From contig NZ_BLAE01000035.1 of the NCBI RefSeq assembly GCF_009687865.1, positions 62,001 through 126,000 of the forward strand: a stretch of DNA of 64,000 bases, in the 5' to 3' direction. Positions within the stretch are counted from its first letter, which is position 1. The number at the start of each line of letters is the position of its first letter. The notes beneath the pieces are model-generated. The model had not been told where the DNA came from, ran no database searches, and saw only the letters and a list, made by a program, of their open reading frames with translations. The stretch is from Acrocarpospora macrocephala. GTDB lineage: Bacteria > Actinomycetota > Actinomycetes > Streptosporangiales > Streptosporangiaceae. Shown here piece after piece: positions 34,561 to 43,058 of this stretch. The translations under genes and the position numbers were made by a program.

Positions 34561-35682
34561 CTATGACAGTTTCGCCAGCAGGCGGGCGCGTTGCCGTTCG
34601 TTCAGGTCGCCGACCGTGTGGTCGGGCGTGATGCCGTTGACGTGCAACAAGTCGGCGATGTGGTTGTGGTCGTAGCCGGGGTGGCCGTCCAGCAGCCACG
34701 CCACCCGGGTCCGCAGGGTCAGCCGATCGGTCCGCGCGAACACCTGCGCCAGGGTCAGCGCGCCCGACGCGAAAGCGGCACGCAGGTGCCTTCTATCGCG
34801 AAGCGGAAACAGCGTGGGGGTGGGTGCGGGGGACGGGAACGGGCTCGGCACGGTTCTGGGCCGGGCGATGACACGCCCGAGCACCTGTTTGTCGCTCAGG
34901 TTCGGCTGCCCGGGAAGCCATTGCAGGGCGCTGATCGCCAGCGCCACCGTGGCGGCCACCCCGGCCGCGGTCAGCACATGCCGCCTCGGCACCCGGCGAT
35001 CCTCGTGCCTGCTCGCCGCGAGCCGGACGCCGAGTATGGCCGTACGCAACAGGATTCCGGTCGCCACCCCGAGCAGGATCGGCACGACCTGGCCGGGCAG
35101 GGGACTGACCGTGCCGATCACCATCCCCACCACCGGGCTGACACACGCCACCGCCAGCAGCGGCGCCAGGCGCTGCCCCGCCATGTCCAGCAGGGCGACC
35201 ATGGCCAGGCCCTCGCTGGCCGAATGCACCACCAGCGCGATCACGACCACGGCCGAGGCGCTCAACGCCAGCGTGGCCCCCTCGATCGCGCGGTGCACGG
35301 TGAGCGCGGCGGCCGTGCCGAGACCACCGAACAGCGCGGCCCCGGCCCATTCCCTGACCCGCCGATGCAGGCCGGGCGCGTGCCGGGCGCCCGGTCCTGA
35401 CACCTGCGCATGCTCTTTCCTGGTGAAGTAGGTGACCACCACGAAGCCCACGCTGATCGAAACGCCCATCGCCCACAGCGGCACGCCCTTCTCGACCGAC
35501 TCCCGCCAGGCGTCGGGCAGCAGGTCGATCAAGGCGGTGACCAGCATCAGCGCCGAGGCGATGGCCAGCCAGACGGTGACCCGGCGGGCATGCCGCCTGG
35601 CCATCCACGCGCCCCCGAGGGTGGACAGCGAGACCAGCGCGACGGCCACCCATGCCGCCCCGCCAGAAGATCCTGCTTCCAC
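34561..35682 (-). CDS. ZIP-like membrane protein fused to an actinobacterial-IHF-like domain
   Basis: 373 aa, GTG start. The N-terminal part (~1-245) has about seven to eight membrane helices with ZIP metal-transporter features: ALIDLLPDAWRE, HRAIEGATLAL and HSASEGLAMVAL (paired HxxxEG motifs). A proline-rich linker follows (PSPFPSPAPTPTLFP). The last ~79 residues (295-373) line up with mycobacterial/streptomycete IHF: ASGALTLAQVFARTD, TRVAWLLDGHPGYDHNHIADLL and NERQRARLLAKL correspond to its S-x-x-E-V, K-V-x-x-LLES-PG-x-G-x-x-x-x-x-x-IM and NQR-x-x-L blocks. That domain binds DNA as a helix-two-turn-helix. The fusion is unexpected for a transporter. First gene of an operon with a DivIVA-domain protein. 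Confidence 0.78.
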   Translation of the reverse strand: MEAGSSGGAAWVAVALVSLSTLGGAWMARRHARRVTVWLAIASALMLVTALIDLLPDAWRESVEKGVPLWAMGVSISVGFVVVTYFTRKEHAQVSGPGARHAPGLHRRVREWAGAALFGGLGTAAALTVHRAIEGATLALSASAVVVIALVVHSASEGLAMVALLDMAGQRLAPLLAVACVSPVVGMVIGTVSPLPGQVVPILLGVATGILLRTAILGVRLAASRHEDRRVPRRHVLTAAGVAATVALAISALQWLPGQPNLSDKQVLGRVIARPRTVPSPFPSPAPTPTLFPLRDRRHLRAAFASGALTLAQVFARTDRLTLRTRVAWLLDGHPGYDHNHIADLLHVNGITPDHTVGDLNERQRARLLAKLS

Positions 35683-35884
35683 CTGCGCTCCCCCTTTTAC
35701 CCAAGCTACCTGCGATGATTACTCAGAGTAGATTACCAGCCACTATCTGTTTACACCTCCCGGCGGGTGTCTTGACCGTCCGCTTTGAGGGCGAGGCCGT
35801 AGTCATGCCAAACTCGATTTGCTGAGGCCGGAGTATTCCGACATCCTCGGTAGGAAATTCCCCCGCGCGTCCCCGGAGGCCACC

Positions 35885-36763
35885 TTGCCCCGTTCCGCAC
35901 TGTTCCTGGCCGCCGGTGTCCTCGCCCTGGCGTCGGTCGCCTGCGCGCCCGAGGACCAGCCGTCCACCGCCAGCGCCACCGCCGCCGCGCCCGCCAGCTC
36001 GGCGGCCCCGTGCGCGAAGGATCAGCTCAAGCTCATCACGCCGGGCAAGCTCACCATCGGGACGGACAAGCCCGCGTACGAGCCGTGGTTCAAGGACGAC
36101 GACCCCGCCAATGGGCAGGGTTTCGAAGGCGCGGTCGCCGCGGCCGTCGCCACCACGCTCGGCTTCACCCCCGCCGAGGTCGCCTGGGAGGTCGTGCCGT
36201 TCGACTCCTCGTTCGCGCCCGGGCCGAAGAAGAAGTTCGACTTTGACATCAACCAGATCTCGATCACCCCCGAGCGGGCCAAGGCCGTCGACTTCAGCGA
36301 CGGGTACTACGCGGTCAAGCAGGCCGTCGTCGCTCTGGACGGGGGCTCGATCGCGGGAGCCACCTCGCTGGCCGCGCTCAAGGGCGCCAAGATCGGCGTG
36401 CAGGTGGGGACGACGGCGCTGCAGGCCGTACAGGACGTGATCAAGCCGGACGCCGAGCCGAGCGTTTTCAACCAGCAGATCGACGTGGTCACCGCGCTGA
36501 AGAACAAGCAGATCGACGCTATCGTGCTCGACCTGCCCACCGCCTTCTACGTCACCGCCGCCCAGATCGAAGGCTCCAAGATCGTCGGCCAGTTCGCCGC
36601 CACCTCCGGCGCACCCGAGGAGTTCGGCCTGCTCTTCGAGAAGGGCAACCCGCTCGTGAGCTGCGTCAACCAGGCGCTCGGCACGCTGAAGTCCTCCGGT
36701 GAGCTCGCCAAGATCGAAGGCCAGTGGCTGACCTCTACGGCGGGCGCTCCCGAACTCTCGTGA
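35885..36763 (+). CDS. Amino-acid ABC transporter substrate-binding lipoprotein
   Basis: 292 aa, family-3 solute-binding protein. I place the start at TTG 35885: GGAGG (35875-35879) is 5 bases upstream and the product then begins with a clean lipoprotein signal (ALFLAAGVLALASVAC). An in-frame TTG at 35819 would add 22 residues. Ligand-binding segments are LTIGTDKPAYEPWFKDDD, FDINQISITPERAKAVDFSDGYY and GAKIGVQVGTTALQAV. First gene of a three-gene importer operon, overlapping the permease by 4 bases (GTGA). Confidence 0.9.
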   Translation: MPRSALFLAAGVLALASVACAPEDQPSTASATAAAPASSAAPCAKDQLKLITPGKLTIGTDKPAYEPWFKDDDPANGQGFEGAVAAAVATTLGFTPAEVAWEVVPFDSSFAPGPKKKFDFDINQISITPERAKAVDFSDGYYAVKQAVVALDGGSIAGATSLAALKGAKIGVQVGTTALQAVQDVIKPDAEPSVFNQQIDVVTALKNKQIDAIVLDLPTAFYVTAAQIEGSKIVGQFAATSGAPEEFGLLFEKGNPLVSCVNQALGTLKSSGELAKIEGQWLTSTAGAPELS

Positions 36764-37605
36764 GCGCCGACTGGGTCAAGAGCGACCGCCAGCTGGCGCG
36801 CGAGGCGCTGCTGCGCGCCCGCGGCCGGCGGTCGCTCTCCGCCGCCACCATCTCCACGATCGTCGTGGTCGTGGTGGTGGTCGTCCTGGTCGCCGCCTCG
36901 CCCGGCTGGCCGCGCGTCCAGGACACGTTCTTCAACTGGGATGCTCTCGTCACCGCGCTCCCCGACGTGCTGCGCGGCTTCCTGCTCAACGTCATGATCT
37001 TCATGATCGCCGAGCCGATCGTCCTCGTTCTCGGCCTGGGCGTCGCCCTCGTCCGTGGCCTGCGCGCCCCCGTGTTCTTCCCGCTCCGCGTGCTCGCCGT
37101 GCTCTACACCGACATCTTCCGCGGCATCCCCGTCATCCTGCTCGTTTACCTGGTCGGCTTCGGCATCCCCGCCCTGCAACTCCAGGGCACGCCCGGCGAC
37201 CCGGTCACCCTGGGCATCATCGCCCTGGTCCTCTCTTACACCTCGTTCGTGGCCGAGGTCTTCCGCTCCGGTATCAACTCCATCCACCCCAGCCAGCTCG
37301 CCGCCGCCCGCTCCCTGGGCCTCACCCACGCCCAGACCATGCGGCACATCGTCGTCCCGCAGGCCATCCGCCGCGTGGTCCCGCCCCTGCTCAACGACTT
37401 CGCATCGCTCCAGAAGGACAGCGCACTGGTGGCCCTGCTCGGCCCGCTCGAAGCCCTCCGGCAGGCTCAGATCCACGTCGCCAAGACCTTCAACTACACG
37501 CCGTACGTGGGGGCAGCGCTGCTGTTCGTCGCGCTGACCGTCCCGTTGGCCCGGTTCACCGACCACCTCGCCGCCCGCGCGGCCCAGCAGCGCGGAGGCG
37601 GCTGA
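36760..37605 (+). CDS. Amino-acid ABC transporter permease (HisM/GlnP family)
   Basis: 281 aa. An N-terminal membrane helix (ISTIVVVVVVVVLVAAS) precedes a HisMQ-type permease domain (LPDVLRGFLLNVMIFMIAEPIVLVLGLGVALVRG). The ATPase-docking loop is AARSLGLTHAQTMRHIVVPQAIRR. The GTG start at 36760 overlaps the stop of the binding-protein gene; the frame is open 36 bases further upstream inside that gene. A single permease gene implies a homodimeric channel. Confidence 0.9.
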   Translation: MSADWVKSDRQLAREALLRARGRRSLSAATISTIVVVVVVVVLVAASPGWPRVQDTFFNWDALVTALPDVLRGFLLNVMIFMIAEPIVLVLGLGVALVRGLRAPVFFPLRVLAVLYTDIFRGIPVILLVYLVGFGIPALQLQGTPGDPVTLGIIALVLSYTSFVAEVFRSGINSIHPSQLAAARSLGLTHAQTMRHIVVPQAIRRVVPPLLNDFASLQKDSALVALLGPLEALRQAQIHVAKTFNYTPYVGAALLFVALTVPLARFTDHLAARAAQQRGGG

Positions 37606-38327
37606 TGGCCCTGCTCACCATCGACGGCGTCTGGAAGCGCTACCGGCATCACAACGTGCTGCGCGGCGTCGACCTCACCGTCGACCCGCACGAGGTCGTC
37701 TGCCTGATCGGCGCCTCCGGATCCGGCAAATCCACCCTGCTCCGCTGCGTCAACCTGCTCGAAACCGTCGATGACGGCGCCATCTACCTGGACGACCAGG
37801 AGATCACCGACGTCCGCGTCAACCCCGACCAGATCCGCCAGCGCATCGGCATCGTCTTCCAGGCCTACAACCTGTTCCCGCACATGACCGTCCTGGACAA
37901 CATCACCCTCGCCCCCCGCAAGGTCCACGGTGTGCCCCGCCCCCAGGCCGAAGCCCAGGCCCGCGACCTGCTCGCCCGCTTCGGCCTGGCCGACAAGTCC
38001 GGCACCTACCCCGACCGCCTCTCCGGCGGCCAGCAGCAGCGCGTCGCCATCATCCGCGCCCTGGCCACTCACCCCCGTCTGCTCCTGCTGGACGAGGTCA
38101 CCTCAGCCCTGGACCCCACCCTCGTCAACGAGGTCCTCGGCATCATCCGCGAACTCAAACAGTCCGGCATGACCATGATCCTCGCCACCCACGAGATGTC
38201 CTTCGCCCGCGACATCGCCGACACCATCTGCTTCCTCGACCAGGGCACCCTCCTCGAACACGGCCCCCCGGCCCAGATCTTCGACGCCCCTCAAAACCCC
38301 AGAACCCGCGAATTCCTGTACGGCTGA
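37605..38327 (+). CDS. Amino-acid ABC transporter ATP-binding protein
   Basis: 240 aa polar-amino-acid-type ATPase. Walker A is GASGSGKST, the Q-loop is in IVFQAYNLFPHMTVLDNI, the signature is LSGGQQQR, Walker B is LLLLDEVTSALDP and the switch His is in ATHEMSFA. The start overlaps the permease stop (TGATG). It completes the importer. Confidence 0.95.
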   Translation: MALLTIDGVWKRYRHHNVLRGVDLTVDPHEVVCLIGASGSGKSTLLRCVNLLETVDDGAIYLDDQEITDVRVNPDQIRQRIGIVFQAYNLFPHMTVLDNITLAPRKVHGVPRPQAEAQARDLLARFGLADKSGTYPDRLSGGQQQRVAIIRALATHPRLLLLDEVTSALDPTLVNEVLGIIRELKQSGMTMILATHEMSFARDIADTICFLDQGTLLEHGPPAQIFDAPQNPRTREFLYG

Positions 38328-38414
38328 CGCCACCGCCCGGGATCTCGGCATTCTGGTGTACGGCGTGCTGGAATGGGGTGATCACGGAGAGTGAGCGAAT
38401 CGGAGGGGGCAGTG

Positions 38415-39422
38415 GTGGACATGATGCGGGTGGTTGGGTTTCGGGAGAATCTGCCAGTTGAGGACGCGGAGTGTCTGGTGGATGCGGAGCTGCCGGTGCC
38501 GCGGCCGCAGGGGCGGGATCTGCTGGTCCGGGTGCAGGCGGTTTCGGTTAATCCGGTGGATGTGAAGGAGCGGCAGGGGCGGGAGACCCAGGGGGAGCTG
38601 CGGGTTCTGGGGTACGACGCGGCTGGGATCGTGGAGGCGGCGGGGAGCCAGGTCGGGTTGTTCGCGCCGGGGGATGAGGTGTATTACGCGGGGTCTATCG
38701 GGCGGCCGGGGAGCAATGCCGAATTTCAGCTGGTAGACGAGCGAATCGTCGGGCGCAAGCCGTACATTCTGGATTTTGCGGAGGCGGCGGCGATGCCGTT
38801 GACGGCGATTACGGCGTGGGAGACCTTGCATGGCAAGTTTCGGCTCACCAAGGACAGCGGGGGGACGCTGGTCGTGGTGGGGGCGGCGGGGGGCGTCGGG
38901 TCGATGGTGTTGCAGTTGGCGCGGCGGCAATGTCCTGATTTGACCCTAGTGGGGACGGCTTCGCGGGCGGAGTCGCGGGAGTGGGCCGAGGCGATGGGGG
39001 CGCATCATGTGGTCGATCATCGGGGTGATCTCGCGGCGGCGGTGCGGGCGGTGGCGCCGGACGGGGTGGACTACGTCTTCAGTCCGTATTCGGAGGGGAA
39101 TGTCGATGCGTACGCGGAGATGCTCAAGCCAGGGGGACAGATCACCGCGATCGACGATCCCAAAGCGCTGGATATCAGGGGGTTGAAGGCCAAGAGCCTG
39201 ACCTGGCACTGGGAGTCCATGTTCACCCGGCCGCTGTTCGCGCCACATGACACTACCCAGCATGACCTGCTCAATGTCGTCGCCGAGCTGGTGGACGGGC
39301 AGCAGGTGCGGAGCACGATGACGCGGCGGCTCGGGCCGATCAGCGCGGCCACGCTCCGGGAGGCGCATGCTCTGGTCGAGGGGTCGGGAATGGTGGGGAA
39401 GGTCGTGGTTGCGGGGTGGTGA
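38415..39422 (+). CDS. Zinc-free MDR oxidoreductase (quinone-reductase-like)
   Basis: About 335 aa, medium-chain reductase of the zinc-independent quinone oxidoreductase group. GYDAAGIVEA and GDEVYYAG form the catalytic-domain core, and the NADPH-binding motif is VVGAAGGVGSMVLQLAR. Zinc ligands of classical alcohol dehydrogenases are missing. GGAGGGGG (38402-38409) makes GTG 38415 or ATG 38421 the best start; the frame is open from GTG 38391. It stands alone, facing the secreted-protein gene across a terminator. Confidence 0.87.
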   Translation: MDMMRVVGFRENLPVEDAECLVDAELPVPRPQGRDLLVRVQAVSVNPVDVKERQGRETQGELRVLGYDAAGIVEAAGSQVGLFAPGDEVYYAGSIGRPGSNAEFQLVDERIVGRKPYILDFAEAAAMPLTAITAWETLHGKFRLTKDSGGTLVVVGAAGGVGSMVLQLARRQCPDLTLVGTASRAESREWAEAMGAHHVVDHRGDLAAAVRAVAPDGVDYVFSPYSEGNVDAYAEMLKPGGQITAIDDPKALDIRGLKAKSLTWHWESMFTRPLFAPHDTTQHDLLNVVAELVDGQQVRSTMTRRLGPISAATLREAHALVEGSGMVGKVVVAGW

Positions 39423-39448
39423 CGTGGGCGACCCGGCAGCAGTGAAAA

Positions 39449-39483
39449 GGCCGCGCCGCCGTGGAGTTCACAGCGGCGCGGCC
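39449..39483. terminator. Bidirectional hairpin terminator
   Basis: Perfect 11-bp stem GGCCGCGCCGC / GCGGCGCGGCC, with an inner GTG/CAC pairing in the loop, between convergent genes. In the minus direction it is followed by TTTTC. Confidence 0.8.
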
Positions 39484-39498
39484 GAAATCGCGGGGTGA

Positions 39499-40347
39499 TC
39501 AGTCGCCGAGGTCGATGGTGCCGAGGACCGACGGCGGGAGCAGGAGGATCTCCTTCAGGTCGGCGACCAGGCGCTCGTCCGGAGCGTAGATCCACACCTT
39601 GTCTCCCCAGCCGGAGAGGTAGGTGTCGCTGCTGAGCTGCAGCTTGATCGGCTTGCCCTTCTTGGGGGTGAGCACCAGGTTCTCGTTGGCGGCGACCCGC
39701 CGGATCAGGCCGTCGTTGGCGCCGATCCAGACTTTCCAGTTGAGCTTGATGGCGAACTTGTCGCCCCCCAGCTCCAGGCGGAACACCTCGGCGCCGTTGT
39801 ACAGCGTCGTCGCCACACCGTCGACGGTGCCTCCGGCCTTCTTGCCCTGCGCCTTGGCGAGCAGGGCCTTCAGTTCGCGCGGCGAGAGCACGTTGATCGC
39901 GGATCCGCCCAGACCAGGCTGGGTGAGCACGTTCTCCGACTTGAGCCAGGTCTTGCCCTCGGGCAGGAAGATGTCGGTGATCCCGCCGGTGACGTAGTTG
40001 TCGTCCTTGAGGGTGATCGTCTGGGTGGAACCGGTGATCTTGTCCGGGTCCAGGCCGAGGAGCTCGGCGACCTCCTCGGCCGCCTTGGTCATGGTTCCGT
40101 AGTCGACGGTGGTGATGATGTTGCTGGCGGCCACCTGGGAGCGGCCGAACTGCAGGTCACCGTACGACCGTGTCTTGATGCCGTAGCTCGGGTTGGTCTT
40201 GGAGACGGACGTGAAATGCACGCCGTGTCCGCTTTTGAGCTGTTTTGCCAGTGCGGCGACGGGATCGACCGCCCGCGCCTGCGCGATTCCCGATGTCAGT
40301 GCGGCGGTTACCGCCATGCACATGATCACCGTGATCAAACGCCTCAT
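39499..40347 (-). CDS. Secreted protein of unknown function (LppX/LprG-like layout)
   Basis: 282 aa. The signal peptide is MRRLITVIMCMAVTAALTSGIAQA. The mature part alternates beta-strand-like segments (VHFTSVSKTNP, GDLQFGRSQVAASNIITTVDYGTM, EVFRLELGGDKFAIKLNWKVWIGANDGLIRRV), the pattern of lipid-binding LppX_LprAFG-type proteins, but there is no lipobox Cys. The sensed or bound ligand is unknown. The long leader (40348 onward) contains nested inverted repeats that may form a structured RNA. Ribosome site GGAGGG directly precedes the ATG. Confidence 0.72.
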   Translation of the reverse strand: MRRLITVIMCMAVTAALTSGIAQARAVDPVAALAKQLKSGHGVHFTSVSKTNPSYGIKTRSYGDLQFGRSQVAASNIITTVDYGTMTKAAEEVAELLGLDPDKITGSTQTITLKDDNYVTGGITDIFLPEGKTWLKSENVLTQPGLGGSAINVLSPRELKALLAKAQGKKAGGTVDGVATTLYNGAEVFRLELGGDKFAIKLNWKVWIGANDGLIRRVAANENLVLTPKKGKPIKLQLSSDTYLSGWGDKVWIYAPDERLVADLKEILLLPPSVLGTIDLGD

Positions 40348-40365
40348 GTGAGGCCCTCCGTGTCA

Positions 40366-40453
40366 GATCCGGTTTCCCCGTAGATGCCCGCCAACCGGGT
40401 ATCTTGCGAAACTTTGGCCTACGGGGAAGCGGCTGACAAGCGGTTTCCGGATC
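40366..40453 (-). ncRNA. Candidate structured 5' leader of the secreted-protein gene
   Basis: Nested perfect inverted repeats: GATCCGG (40366-40372) with CCGGATC (40447-40453), and inside it TTCCCCGTAG (40374-40383) with CTACGGGGAA (40419-40428). The loop also holds GCCAA/TTGGC and CCCG/CGGG pairings. The element ends about 8 bases before the ribosome site. I do not recognise a known riboswitch class. The rest of the 279-bp spacer (to 40626) shows no gene. Confidence 0.45.
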
Positions 40454-40626
40454 TTGCGACCTATTTGAGAGGTACGGGACCTGGCGCGGGGATTTTCACA
40501 CGCGCCGGGCACCCAATCGGCATATTTTCTTAGCGATTCATTAAGGCAGGGCCACCGCCAAGGGCTTCATGCTGGGGCCGTCCACGGAGTCTGCTTCGGG
40601 GCACCATAAGCTGCCGGACATGGGGG

Positions 40627-41643
40627 GTGATCGCGGTGGCTCTCGACACGGGAGAGGCGGCCGCAGGGTCTGATTCGGTCGCCAGACCGAGACGGCGTTG
40701 GGTGACCGTGTTTGTCTGGCTGGTCGTGGCCGTGTTCGGTTTGTGGGCCGCGCTCCGGCTGCTTCCCTGGGATGTGGATTTCGCCTGGGTTCAGCTGGTG
40801 GCCTTCACGCCGACGGTCGCCCTGCTTTCCCTGATCGCGCCAATCCTCGCGCTGCTGCTCCGACGATGGATCGCCCTGGCCGCCGGGCTTGCGGTGTGCG
40901 CGGCATTCGCGACGGCGGTCCTTCCTCGCGCATTTCCCGGATCGAACCCCGCCGCATCCGGCCCGCCGCTCCGGGTCCTCGCCGCGAATCTCAAGGTCGG
41001 ATCCGTTCCTTCGGACGCCCTGATCACCCTGGTCCGCGACCTCCGTCCCGACATTCTCGCCCTCCAGGAACTCACCCCGACAGCCGCCGAGAATCTCCGC
41101 ACGGCCGGGCTCGGCGAACTCCTCCCCTTCTACGCGGGAGAAGCCCGCGCCGGTGTCGGCGGATCCGGCATCTATTCGCGCCACCCGCTACAACTGACCG
41201 ACCTCATCGACTTCGGCGGATTCGGCCAGGCCAGAGCGACCGTACAAATCCCCGGCGCACGCGTCGACGTCGTCTCCGTCCACCCCTGCGCCCCCTCGCA
41301 GAAATCCCGCTACCAATGCTGGGCGGATGGTCTCACCGCATTGCCCCACCCAGACGACACACCCAAAATCCTCCTGGGCGACTTCAACGCGACCCTCGAC
41401 CACGCCCGCATCAGAGCTCTCCTCGCCACGGGCTACCAGGACGCCGCCGACACCACCGCCTCCGGCCTCACCACCACGTGGCCGGCCACCCCGTGGACTT
41501 TCCACGGCCTGCCCATCCCATCGGTGACCCTGGACCACATCGTCGTCGACCAGAGCACCGCCGTACACAAATTCAGCACCCACCTCCTCCCCGAAACCGA
41601 CCACCGAGCCGTCTACGCGGAAGTCACCTTCGCCGCGAAATAA
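40627..41643 (+). CDS. Membrane-anchored endonuclease/exonuclease/phosphatase family protein
   Basis: 338 aa. Three N-terminal membrane helices (VTVFVWLVVAVFGLWAALRLL, LVAFTPTVALLSLIAPILALLL, LAAGLAVCAAFATAVLP) are followed by an EEP catalytic domain. LRVLAANLKVG and DILALQELTP carry the metal-binding Asn and Glu. ILLGDFNATLDHAR and LPETDHRAV carry the catalytic Asp-x-Asn and Asp-His. Proteins of this layout (VanJ-like) are often linked to cell-envelope lipid or glycopeptide response. Start GTG 40627 (GTG 40636 is the alternative). It ends in a strong terminator. Confidence 0.86.
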   Translation: MIAVALDTGEAAAGSDSVARPRRRWVTVFVWLVVAVFGLWAALRLLPWDVDFAWVQLVAFTPTVALLSLIAPILALLLRRWIALAAGLAVCAAFATAVLPRAFPGSNPAASGPPLRVLAANLKVGSVPSDALITLVRDLRPDILALQELTPTAAENLRTAGLGELLPFYAGEARAGVGGSGIYSRHPLQLTDLIDFGGFGQARATVQIPGARVDVVSVHPCAPSQKSRYQCWADGLTALPHPDDTPKILLGDFNATLDHARIRALLATGYQDAADTTASGLTTTWPATPWTFHGLPIPSVTLDHIVVDQSTAVHKFSTHLLPETDHRAVYAEVTFAAK

Positions 41644-41674
41644 ATACCCGGTGCCCGTGGTGGCACCGGGTATT
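41643..41674. terminator. Bidirectional hairpin terminator
   Basis: Perfect 13-bp stem AATACCCGGTGCC / GGCACCGGGTATT with a 6-base loop, between convergent genes. It overlaps the stop codon of the phosphatase-family gene. Confidence 0.88.
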
Positions 41675-41679
41675 CGAGG

Positions 41680-42846
41680 TCAGCGTGCGGCGGGGCACCC
41701 ATGGACGGCATAAGCGAGGAACTGGGTGACCTCGCGGTCGTCGAAATTGTCGTCGGAGCCCATGACGAGGGTGCATTCGCCGGTGCGGAGCCGGGGTCCC
41801 CAGGCCAGGCTCTCCAGGTTCTGGGTCGGCTCGTGCCGGCTGCTCAAGTCGAGCACCAGCCTCTTCTCCACCGGCTGGTACGGCCGGCCATCCGTCAAAC
41901 TATCCCGGCCGAGCACGTTGGTCGCTCGTCGCAGGTCGATCTCATAAAGCTTGACGCGGTAGTTGACGCCCTCGATCCAGGAACGCTCAAGGGCGAGGTA
42001 ACGGAAATCGTCGATGGCCAGGATTTCGGAAACTCCGGTATCGGTGTGCCCTGTCGGCGGAATCGGCGCCGCCGGAAGCGGGTCGAGCGGGTACGCGTAC
42101 TGCGCGAGCGTACGGCCCCGGCGATTCCACACGGTGATGCGGGCGGGCGCGCCACGGTCGACGGTCGGTGGCAGGCCGTCCTCGAAACGCGGGCCTTCGA
42201 TGACGGCGGCGATGGAATGCGGGGCGAAGGTCAGGCCCTCGAACCCGAAATTGCGGCGAGGCCCATTGTCGGTTCCCGTCAGGTGCAGGTTGGCCGGGAT
42301 GGGGAGTTCACCGAGGTGCTTGCCATTCGTGTCGGCCCAGCGTACGAACAGGTCGGAAATCGGGATATTCGGATTCCTCTCATCCGGGCGGTCGCCTTCA
42401 TGACCCCACAGCAGGCTACGGTTCCAGGGGTCGTACCGGATCGTCTCCGGGTCGGCCGATTCGGCCTGGCCATAGGCCGGGTACGGACTGCCGTCCGGCC
42501 GCCGGAGGGTGGTCACCCCATCGACATGCACGCCCGTGAACGCACCCGTCGTCCGGTTGATGGACAGTCGCCCGGTGTAGAACCGGGCGGGCTGGTATCG
42601 CCAGCGGTCGTCGGCGATGAAGTACCAGGTGCCGGTGCGCGGATCCCGGTCGATCCCGGACAGACCACCGAGCGTGGTTCCGTTGACCTGCATCTTGTGA
42701 GGCAGCCGCTGCTCACCGAGAAAACGGACGATCCGAAGGCCCGACCCATCGGCGTCCGCCGCGGACACCCCGACATCCATGCCGCCAAAACCGACCGTGG
42801 CCACGATCGCCACTGCGATTCTTCCAATTTTCCCCGGAATGTGCAC
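41680..42846 (-). CDS. Secreted phytase-like / esterase-like protein
   Basis: 388 aa with an N-terminal signal (IGRIAVAIVATVGFGGMDVGVSA). It shows the phytase-like (PF13449-type) propeller pattern: GGLSGIDRDPRTGTWYFIADDR, RNFGFEGLTFAP, VSEILAIDDFRYLALERSW and NLESLAWGPRL...LVMGSDDNF. Proteins of this family are annotated as having esterase-like activity of phytase family proteins; true substrate unknown. Likely monocistronic. The hairpin at 42979-43022 separates it from the protease gene upstream. Confidence 0.85.
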   Translation of the reverse strand: MHIPGKIGRIAVAIVATVGFGGMDVGVSAADADGSGLRIVRFLGEQRLPHKMQVNGTTLGGLSGIDRDPRTGTWYFIADDRWRYQPARFYTGRLSINRTTGAFTGVHVDGVTTLRRPDGSPYPAYGQAESADPETIRYDPWNRSLLWGHEGDRPDERNPNIPISDLFVRWADTNGKHLGELPIPANLHLTGTDNGPRRNFGFEGLTFAPHSIAAVIEGPRFEDGLPPTVDRGAPARITVWNRRGRTLAQYAYPLDPLPAAPIPPTGHTDTGVSEILAIDDFRYLALERSWIEGVNYRVKLYEIDLRRATNVLGRDSLTDGRPYQPVEKRLVLDLSSRHEPTQNLESLAWGPRLRTGECTLVMGSDDNFDDREVTQFLAYAVHGCPAAR

Positions 42847-42978
42847 GCGATTCTCCTCGTCCCCGATAATGGATCGGGAATATGAGATCGCGAAGCCGCC
42901 CGAATGTCCACGCCAAATGAGCCGATCTTTATTGTCGGCGTACGACCCAGCCCGGATTTATCCGTATTTCGTACATTG

Positions 42979-43022
42979 GGAGAAGGTCGTGTCTTCCGAG
43001 ATAGGAAGACACGACCTTCTCC
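42979..43022 (-). terminator. Strong hairpin terminator after the serine-protease-like gene
   Basis: Perfect 19-bp stem (GGAGAAGGTCGTGTCTTCC and its complement) with loop GAGATA, 36 bases downstream of the minus-strand protease-like gene. No T-run follows. Confidence 0.85.
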
Positions 43023-43058
43023 GGAAACGACACCAGGCGGAAGCCCCGGCCGATTCGG

